Shown: positions 53,750 through 59,998 of the stretch, in pieces
How the letters are laid out: each line of letters opens with the position of its first letter
Position numbering within the stretch: position 1 is the stretch's first letter
From: Caldilineaceae bacterium
Lineage (GTDB): Bacteria; Chloroflexota; Anaerolineae; Caldilineales; Caldilineaceae
Direction of reading: 5' to 3'
Assembly (NCBI GenBank): GCA_020634755.1
Contig: JACKBC010000043.1
Span: 1-59,998, forward strand
DNA: 59,998 bases
Notes under the pieces: model-generated
Told to the model about the DNA's origin: nothing
The model's database searches: none
The model's input: only the letters and a program-made list of their open reading frames with translations
Made by a program: the position numbers and the translations under genes

Positions 53750-55648
53750 TTAGCGAGGTTGTGGGCGCATTTGGAACACCACATTCTGCTGCTGACGCAC
53801 AGTCTGCTGGTCACTGGATACCTCGAGTACATAGATATACTCACCGGGATTGTTGAGGCAGTCGTTGTATTGACGCTGGGCCGCATTATCCATCAGCAAC
53901 AAGCCACTCCGCGAGAGCCGAATCGAATTGACGGAGCCGCCTACATCCCAACGCAGGCTGACGCAACTGCCCACGTCCACATGATTGCTGCTGACGGTAA
54001 ATGAGTAGATAATGGGCATGGCGGGAGGTGGCGTCCACGTGGGTGTGGGCGGATTGTTCACAATGACTTCAATGCGAATTGGCAGCACCTCAACCGCATC
54101 ATTTGATTTTACAACGCGCAGCTCATACGTTGTTGAGCGCTGCGGCCACACTTCGCGGCGGCCTTGCCCAGCCACACCATTTTCTTCCCAACGCGTGCCC
54201 TGCTCATAGAAGTAAACCGCCTTCACACCGCTTACATCCCAACTAAAGACCACACTTTCCCCCAAATTAATGCGGGCGCGATTGGATGTAAAGTTAATAT
54301 TGGTGCTGGGCGGCGCCGGGGTTGGCGTGGCCGTGGGCGCCCCTGGAATCTGAATGCCCACCCAAACGCGCTCGCCAAATGGAACGCCTTGCGCATCGCG
54401 CATTTGCCAGAATCCTTGATAGGCCCCAGGCTGTACGGGTGCAATCAAATTCACTTGAAAATCGTGCAAGCCGTTGACGGCAACTGTTTGGCCCACCGCC
54501 ACCGGTTGCCCGCCCATTTGCGAGGCCGTTGTATTGCCGCCAATGTAGGTTAGCGTAAAGGCCGGATCCCAGGCGCAGGTGCCGCTGTTCTGCACGCGCC
54601 AGCCCTTGGTAAACCCTTGGGAAGGCGAGAGCACGGGCGGCGCCGTCATGCCGTGGTCGTCCAAGTTGAGGTCTACCATGTACGACATGCCGTAGATACA
54701 TTCGGGCGTGGGCGTAAGCGTGGGCGGCAGCGGCGTAGTGGTAGCCGTCGGCACGGGCGTATCGGTGGGAACCGGCGTTGCCGTCGGCGGCGCCGATGTA
54801 GGGGGTACAATCACTTCTTGGGCATCAATGGCCAAGTACTGTTGGGCCAGCTGCGCAATGACCCCCTCATTCTGCAATTCGGTGAGCGCCCGATTCAGCT
54901 GTTCGGCCACAGAATCGTCATTTTTGGGCAGGGCAATGGCATACTTCTGTTCAACTAACCCTTCGCCAGCCAGTTTGAGCCCGCCGCTTTGCAGAAAGAG
55001 CTGTGCCGGCACGGCATCCAACAAGACCAGATCGACGCGATTGGCTTTTAGGTCCGAAATGGCCAGTTTCATATCCCCATATTGATGCATCTGATCGGAC
55101 GTAATGAGCCGGGCGTCCACCAAATTTTGTTGTACCCAGGCCTCGTAGACGCTGCCATTTTGCACGCCTACCCGCCGTCCGGACATGGCGCGGGGCACGC
55201 GAATATCGCCCTGTGGATCATCGGCGCGCGCCAGAATGGCATCTTCACCCACATAATAAATTTGCGTAAATGTGGCTTCCTTTTCGCGATCCGGCGTAAC
55301 GGAAAGCGCCGCAATCGCCGCATCGATCTGGTTGAGTTGCAGCGCATCTAACAAGCCCTCAAAGGCAAAATCTTTGAATACGACCTCTACATTCAACCGC
55401 TGACCAATTGCGCGCATGAGGGCCACATCAAAGCCATCAATCTGAAAGTCGGATGTGTAGTATGAGAAAGGAGGATAATCCGCCGAAGTACCGACCACAA
55501 TTTTACCCGCGGCCTCAATGTCACGCCACTGGGGCTGCGGCGTGGCCACCGCGCCGGGCGACGTTGAAGCGGCCTGACAGGCAACAATCAGCTGCATGCT
55601 ACATATGCACAAGGCCAACGTGATTATCTTTCTAAAATCTAGCTGCAT
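53750..55648 (-). CDS. Solute-binding (family 3) lipoprotein fused to NBR1-type and Ig-like domains
   Basis: About 632 residues from ATG 55648 with AAGGAG ahead. The lipobox is LIVAC (Cys about 21). Residues 40-270 form an amino-acid-type periplasmic binding domain (KIVVGTSADYPPFSYYTSD, GFDVALMRAIGQRL, SVTPDREKEATFTQIYY). A Thr/Pro linker (TPVPTDTPVPTATTTPL) leads to an NBR1-type Ig domain (FTKGWRVQNSGTCAWDPAFT) and two further Ig-like domains with SWDVSGV/RWDVGGS. No ABC permease or ATPase is adjacent, so it may be a surface receptor rather than a transporter part. Confidence 0.85.
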   Translation of the reverse strand: MQLDFRKIITLALCICSMQLIVACQAASTSPGAVATPQPQWRDIEAAGKIVVGTSADYPPFSYYTSDFQIDGFDVALMRAIGQRLNVEVVFKDFAFEGLLDALQLNQIDAAIAALSVTPDREKEATFTQIYYVGEDAILARADDPQGDIRVPRAMSGRRVGVQNGSVYEAWVQQNLVDARLITSDQMHQYGDMKLAISDLKANRVDLVLLDAVPAQLFLQSGGLKLAGEGLVEQKYAIALPKNDDSVAEQLNRALTELQNEGVIAQLAQQYLAIDAQEVIVPPTSAPPTATPVPTDTPVPTATTTPLPPTLTPTPECIYGMSYMVDLNLDDHGMTAPPVLSPSQGFTKGWRVQNSGTCAWDPAFTLTYIGGNTTASQMGGQPVAVGQTVAVNGLHDFQVNLIAPVQPGAYQGFWQMRDAQGVPFGERVWVGIQIPGAPTATPTPAPPSTNINFTSNRARINLGESVVFSWDVSGVKAVYFYEQGTRWEENGVAGQGRREVWPQRSTTYELRVVKSNDAVEVLPIRIEVIVNNPPTPTWTPPPAMPIIYSFTVSSNHVDVGSCVSLRWDVGGSVNSIRLSRSGLLLMDNAAQRQYNDCLNNPGEYIYVLEVSSDQQTVRQQQNVVFQMRPQPR

Positions 55649-55790
55649 TGTATTCTCCTTACTGATCAAGACTTAGGCAACCTCTGGCGAAGCCAGCCGC
55701 TTGCAGGGCCAGAACGCCTGGCACAAAACTTGCCAGCTCTGCTTTGAATTTAACCACAACTTGAAGCACCGTAAAAGTCTAACACTCTAG

Positions 55791-55892
55791 GACTTGTATA
55801 ATATGGGTGGTTGTGCGCCGCACAGAGCCAGCATAGAATTAAAGACTTGTATAATATGGGTGGTTGTGCGCCGCACAGAGCCAGCATAGAAT
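55791..55892 (+). promoter_or_regulatory. Tandem promoter-palindrome units 1 and 2
   Basis: Two 53-bp tandem units, almost identical. Each has CTTGTATAATATGGG (TATAAT at 55797 and 55850), then GGTTGTGCGCCGCACAGAGC. The 13-bp palindrome TGTGCG-C-CGCACA lies 15 bp from the start of the -10 box (55812 and 55865), i.e. over the expected transcription start. They point to the SARP regulator gene. Confidence 0.55.
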
Positions 55893-56042
55893 AGGGCAAT
55901 CGCGTACCATAAAAAAGCAGGGTTAAAACCCGCGGCTGACACGGAAAAGCGGTCTCAACCGCTTGCCATTTAGCCGCGGCGCCGGCTTTTCATTGTCAGC
56001 TGCCGGATTTATCCGTTGCGATTACCAAGTTCGCAATGCCCT
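55893..56042. repeat. 150-bp structured insert between promoter units
   Basis: Ends AGGGCAATCGCG and its inverted relative CGCAATGCCCT, flanked on both sides by AGCATAGAAT. Inside, CCGCGGCT/AGCCGCGG encloses AAGCGGT-CTCA-ACCGCTT. It looks like a MITE that split a formerly continuous tandem array, but the flanking repeat may also come from the array itself. Confidence 0.45.
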
Positions 56043-56059
56043 ACAGCATAGAATGTAAA

Positions 56060-56104
56060 GTCGTGCATAATATGGGCGGTTGTGCGCCGCACAGAGCCAG
56101 CATG
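56060..56104 (+). promoter_or_regulatory. Promoter-palindrome unit 3
   Basis: CGTGCATAATATGGGCGG followed by TGTGCGCCGCACA at 56081-56093. The -10 is CATAAT here, weaker than in units 1 and 2, with the same 15-bp spacing. The remaining stretch to 56315 is AT-rich and holds a further possible promoter (TTGATA at 56226, TATATT at 56252, spacing 20). Confidence 0.5.
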
Positions 56105-56315
56105 AAACTTAAGGATTTTCGCAAACCTGGCGTAAGCCACAAACTTAACATAGAGTACTATAAATTTTCATATTTTTTAATGTCATATTAAAGTTAAGCA
56201 AATTTATAGACATGTGCTAGTAGTTTTGATACACTACCGACAGACATTGTCTATATTTTGCACATATCCTCATACGCGTCCAGTACATAAATGCTGATTC
56301 TAACCATCACCTGCT

Positions 56316-59300
56316 ATGCCCACCTTATCCCTTCGATTTCTGGGAGCGCCACAGATTCTTCTGGGCGACAAACCGGTCACCAAGTTTGTCACCAGTAAGG
56401 CCAAAGCGCTCTTAATCTATTTAGCATCTAATCCAGGAATGCACACGCGCGACGCGCTGGCCGGGCTATTCTGGCCAGATATGGCCGAATCCAGTGCGAA
56501 AAACAATTTGCGCCGCACGCTGCCCAATCTCCGACGGCTCGTAGGGGATCATCTCCTCATTAATAGCCGCACCATTGCTTTTAACCGCAAAGCAGACTAC
56601 TGGCTTGATGTAGAGGACTTTACCAGTTCAGCGCTCGAATTGTCCGATAGTAGTAAACCCAAAACGATACCCTTAGAGATGTTGGCGGACAACGCCGCAC
56701 TTTACAAAGGCGAGTTTGTGCATGGATTTAATGTACCGAACGCGCCTGAATTTGAGCAGTGGGTTTTAATGCAGCGCGAGCACTTGCGCGGGCAGGCAAT
56801 CCGCATGCTCACGCAAGTAGCGCAGCGGTATATTTGGACCAAAGATTTTGAAGCCGGCCTTAAGACCACCAGACGCCTCCTCTACCTCGAACCCTGGTGC
56901 GAAATTGCTCACTATCAGCAAATGATTCTCTTGGCCCATAATGGGCAACGCGCGCTAGCACTGGCTCAATATGAGACTTGCCGGTCAATTCTACAAAAAG
57001 AATTCGGCGCCGAACCTTCTGCCGAAATGACGGCCCAGTACCAACGCATTAAGGCGGGGGCCCGCTCCACGATTGAAACAATCTTTCCCGAACATCCCCC
57101 TGGCGAACCGTTTGAGCCACCAGCTCATATACCATCAGGTCTACTAGAAGCCCTAGAGATTCAGCAGGCGGAATCTACAACGCAAGTTGACTGGGGCGAT
57201 ATTCCGCGTCAAGCCACATTCTATAATCGCCAAGCGGAAATCGCTCAGCTGCGGCATAGGCTTGTGGGGAATCCCCATAGCGTGGTTGGTCTCGTTGGCA
57301 CGGGCGGTATGGGAAAGACCGTGTTGGCCGCACATATGGTTCGCATGCTGACGACGCGCGATGTGGAAACGGCTTCGCACCAGCGCGAAGCGCACTTCGA
57401 CTATATCATTTGGCGCTCGCTGATTAATGCGCCTTCGCTTTTCACCATTGTGCGAAACTGGGTACAAATTCTGGCTGACGACCCTCCAACTCCGTGGCCC
57501 ACTGATATCAATGACCTCCTGGATCTGCTCTTTGAATTGCTGCAAAAAAAACGCTGCTTACTGATTTTAGATAATCTGGAAAGTATTTTGCAGGAAGACA
57601 CACACGCTGGCTACTTCCAAGATGGCCATGAGAATTATGCGGTTCTGCTGCGGCGCATGGGGGAAACGGTACATCGCAGCTGCCTCTTCTTTACTAGTCG
57701 CGAACTGCCCATCATTGTCTCTCAGCTAGAGCGTTCCCACCCTATGGTGTGGACGGAATATCTCAAGGGGTTCGATACGCCAAGCGGCATCCAATTGCTG
57801 ATGGCTGAAGGCCTCATGGCGCCACAGGCTGAGCTGGCGCAGCTTGTGGAAGGCTACTCTGGCAATCCATTGGCGCTCAAATTGGTGGCGGAAACGGTGC
57901 AGTATCTGCACGGCAACAATGTAGCCGCATTTTTACAAGATCGCGCCCTCATCTTCGACGATATTCGCACGGTCCTCGATCAGCAGTTCAATCGGCTGCT
58001 GCCATTGGAAAAAGAGATCCTCTGCTGGCTGGCTATTGAACGCGAACCAGTACCCCTGCAAAAACTCTCCCATAATTGGGTGCAGCCTCCACCACAACGC
58101 AAGTTCTTAGAAGCCGTGCGCTCTTTGCAACGGCGCGGTCTCATTGAATACATAACCGAAGCGATGGCGACGAATGGGCGCAATGGCGCGCTGGCCGCGT
58201 TGACGCCTTGCTTCACATTACAGAATGTGGTCATGGAATTTGTCAGCGACCAAGTGGTGGAGCGTATATTTTCCGAATTGGTCAACACACCAATTGCTGA
58301 CAGTCAACTTCAACACTCAAGCGTGGCCCAGTTTAAGCTCAATCGATATGGCCTCCTGAAAGCCCATTCGCAAATTTATATTCGCGATATGCAGGTCCGT
58401 CTATTGCTGCAGCCGCTGCTGCGTCGCCTTCTGGATCAGTGGGGCCGCACGCACACCGTAACCCATTTGCGACAGTGGATCGACTATTTGCGTAGAGAGC
58501 AGGTTGGGCTCACGGGCTATGCTGGCGCCAATATTTTGCACGTGCTTTTGTATTTGGATGTTGACCTTACGAATTGGGACTTTTCGCGCATTTACATCCG
58601 CCAGGCCGATCTACGCGCCACATCCATGATCAACGTCGATTTGCGCGGCGCCGACCTAACCGGGTCGACCTTTGCCAATATGATGGGTTCCGTAACGGCA
58701 TTGGCGGTGAGCCCCAACGGACAGCATCTGGCATCGAGTAGTTCTGACGGTGAAATTTTTATCTGGCACACGCAAGATTATCAAATCCACTGTTTGCTAC
58801 AAGGCCACAGACATGCGGTCAACTCGCTTTGCTTTGCCAATGATGGCAGCATACTCCTCAGCGGAGGCGTAGATGGATTTATCTATGTGTGGGATGTGGC
58901 GAGCGGCAAATTGATTCGTTCGATGACGAATCTGGACAAGTCCATAATCGCCATATCGCTACATGGTGACGGCATCTATCTGGCCGTAGCGCTGACCGAT
59001 GAGACCATTCAAATTTGGAATTGGCAACAGACTGAACTGGTCGAAACGTTACACACCTCGTCGACCCTTGAAGATGTGACATTCAGCCCCGACGGCAAAT
59101 TCTTGGTGAGCGTGGGTGATGAGCAACAGATCAACGTATGGAAGGTGGATAACTTTGAATTGTTGCATAGCCCGCAGGGCCACGCCGGGAAAATTCTGGC
59201 AGCTGCGTTTAATCCCAAGAGCAATCTGTTGGCTACGGCTGGTGAAGATAAACAAATATGGCTGTGGGACGTTGCCACCTTTCAGTTGCAGCAGGTGCTG

Positions 59301-59998
59301 ACGGGTCACACGGATCTTGTCTTAGCGCTCTCGTTTAGCCAAAACGGAGACTTCTTAGCCAGCAGCAGCGCTGACCAGACCGCTCGCACCTGGAACCTAC
59401 AGACGGGAAAGCTGGATCGTCTTTTCAATGACCACTATGGCTGGGTAAACAGCGTCACCTTTGGGGCAAATGACCAAACCTTAATTACCGGGGGATACGA
59501 CCAGACCATTCGCGTGTGGGAGACACATAGTGGACAATTGCGGCTTGCCCTGAAGGGCCATCTCAAACGAGTCGACTTTATACGTTTTGGCGCAGAGGGA
59601 CAATATTTGGCGGCCAGCAGTCTGGATGGCCTCGTCCATCTGTGGAATGTGCAGACGGCCACGTTGCATCATGTGTTAAAAGATTCTAAAGCCGCAACGC
59701 GTGGCCTGGTCTTTAATCGAGCCTGCACGCTTCTGGCCACCGCCAGTGATGATCACAATATACGTCTGTGGGATACACATACCGGACAACTGCGGCGGGT
59801 GTTACGTGGACACACGGGATTTGTGCGCAGCATCCAATTTAGTGCGGACGAACAATTTGTGATTAGCGGCAGCCGTGACTGTTCGCTCCGCATTTGGGAA
59901 GTATCCAGCGGTAAACTCATGCGTACCATTTCTGATGTCAACGCCACTATCCAATTCGCTTTTGCCGTTAGCCCCACGCGCCCCTATTTGGCCTATTG
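56316..59998 (+). CDS. SARP/AfsR-type regulator with NACHT ATPase, pentapeptide and WD40 repeats (partial)
   Basis: 1227 codons are in the window with no stop; the gene runs off the right edge. Domains in order: winged-helix SARP DNA-binding domain (LSLRFLGAPQILLGDKPV...NNLRRTLPNLRRLVGDH, 1-100), bacterial transcriptional activation domain (110-250), NACHT/NB-ARC ATPase with P-loop GTGGMGKT (328-335) and LLILDNLE (about 413), winged helix, a short pentapeptide stretch (ADLRATSMINVDLRGADLTG, about 760-780) and at least ten WD40 repeats. This is a signal-integrating transcription activator: WD40 sensor, ATPase switch, DNA-binding output. The ATG at 56316 has no strong ribosome site. Confidence 0.85.
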   Translation, partial: MPTLSLRFLGAPQILLGDKPVTKFVTSKAKALLIYLASNPGMHTRDALAGLFWPDMAESSAKNNLRRTLPNLRRLVGDHLLINSRTIAFNRKADYWLDVEDFTSSALELSDSSKPKTIPLEMLADNAALYKGEFVHGFNVPNAPEFEQWVLMQREHLRGQAIRMLTQVAQRYIWTKDFEAGLKTTRRLLYLEPWCEIAHYQQMILLAHNGQRALALAQYETCRSILQKEFGAEPSAEMTAQYQRIKAGARSTIETIFPEHPPGEPFEPPAHIPSGLLEALEIQQAESTTQVDWGDIPRQATFYNRQAEIAQLRHRLVGNPHSVVGLVGTGGMGKTVLAAHMVRMLTTRDVETASHQREAHFDYIIWRSLINAPSLFTIVRNWVQILADDPPTPWPTDINDLLDLLFELLQKKRCLLILDNLESILQEDTHAGYFQDGHENYAVLLRRMGETVHRSCLFFTSRELPIIVSQLERSHPMVWTEYLKGFDTPSGIQLLMAEGLMAPQAELAQLVEGYSGNPLALKLVAETVQYLHGNNVAAFLQDRALIFDDIRTVLDQQFNRLLPLEKEILCWLAIEREPVPLQKLSHNWVQPPPQRKFLEAVRSLQRRGLIEYITEAMATNGRNGALAALTPCFTLQNVVMEFVSDQVVERIFSELVNTPIADSQLQHSSVAQFKLNRYGLLKAHSQIYIRDMQVRLLLQPLLRRLLDQWGRTHTVTHLRQWIDYLRREQVGLTGYAGANILHVLLYLDVDLTNWDFSRIYIRQADLRATSMINVDLRGADLTGSTFANMMGSVTALAVSPNGQHLASSSSDGEIFIWHTQDYQIHCLLQGHRHAVNSLCFANDGSILLSGGVDGFIYVWDVASGKLIRSMTNLDKSIIAISLHGDGIYLAVALTDETIQIWNWQQTELVETLHTSSTLEDVTFSPDGKFLVSVGDEQQINVWKVDNFELLHSPQGHAGKILAAAFNPKSNLLATAGEDKQIWLWDVATFQLQQVLTGHTDLVLALSFSQNGDFLASSSADQTARTWNLQTGKLDRLFNDHYGWVNSVTFGANDQTLITGGYDQTIRVWETHSGQLRLALKGHLKRVDFIRFGAEGQYLAASSLDGLVHLWNVQTATLHHVLKDSKAATRGLVFNRACTLLATASDDHNIRLWDTHTGQLRRVLRGHTGFVRSIQFSADEQFVISGSRDCSLRIWEVSSGKLMRTISDVNATIQFAFAVSPTRPYLAY

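Noticed and set aside
56316..59998. NACHT/WD40 protein as an Avs-like antiphage NLR
   Set aside because: The N-terminus is a SARP DNA-binding plus activation domain, not an effector nuclease or protease, so a transcription regulator is the simpler reading.

Overview
The window looks like a chromosomal segment of a filamentous or soil/wastewater-type Chloroflexota (Anaerolineae/Caldilinea-like). This is an inference from gene content: F420-dependent oxidoreductases, a Tat-exported DUF1800/DUF1501 pair, many surface proteins with Thr/Pro-rich stalks, an SNF2 helicase beside a SWIM-family partner, a SARP-NACHT-WD40 giant regulator, and N-terminally short Rho. Base composition is moderately GC-rich and even. 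I see no phage, no intact transposase, no CRISPR array and no tRNA or rRNA gene.

Layout. 1-9 kb: fragment of one phytanoyl-CoA dioxygenase-like gene, a HAD hydrolase overlapping a second such dioxygenase, a decayed Uma2 gene, a homodimeric-E1/transketolase-like enzyme, a DMFase-beta-like surface/secreted enzyme, and a TlpA-type thiol lipoprotein with a tail-anchored partner. 9-15.4 kb: two F420 enzymes, an MFS exporter, glutaryl-CoA dehydrogenase and a GT39-type membrane glycosyltransferase. 15.9-25.3 kb: a phosphodiesterase, then a minus-strand acyl-CoA carboxylase locus (carboxyltransferase, biotin carboxylase, biotin carrier) with biotin ligase (birA) divergent from it. 25.4-29.5 kb: two stalked surface proteins translationally coupled to a GT39-like mannosyltransferase. 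30-33.3 kb: DUF1800 + DUF1501. 33.5-38.5 kb: SWIM-family protein without its zinc ligands + SNF2 ATPase. 38.8-41 kb: aspS followed by a strong 6S RNA candidate. 41-47 kb: a seven-gene minus-strand cluster with a GlmL/MutL-like ATPase-fold protein, three or four membrane proteins and a NarL-type regulator; I do not recognise this as a described system. 47-52 kb: two SDR epimerases, a COG4091-like dehydrogenase, and rho. 52-56 kb: a PA14 surface protein and a solute-binding receptor fused to an NBR1-type Ig domain. 56.3 kb to the end: the start of a SARP-NACHT-pentapeptide-WD40 regulator running off the window.

The most unusual material is intergenic. An 85-nt element of constant length occurs six times (plus one diverged copy), always on the plus strand and in all but one case just ahead of a plus-strand gene; it can form a hairpin at its 5' end or a competing long-range helix between its ends. 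A second family (three copies plus one diverged) couples a TATAAT box to the palindrome TGTGCGCCGCACA at fixed distance, upstream of the SARP regulator and of a surface protein. Two or three MITE-like families are also present, one copy with a clear 9-bp target duplication, and one MITE-like insert sits inside an 85-nt element.
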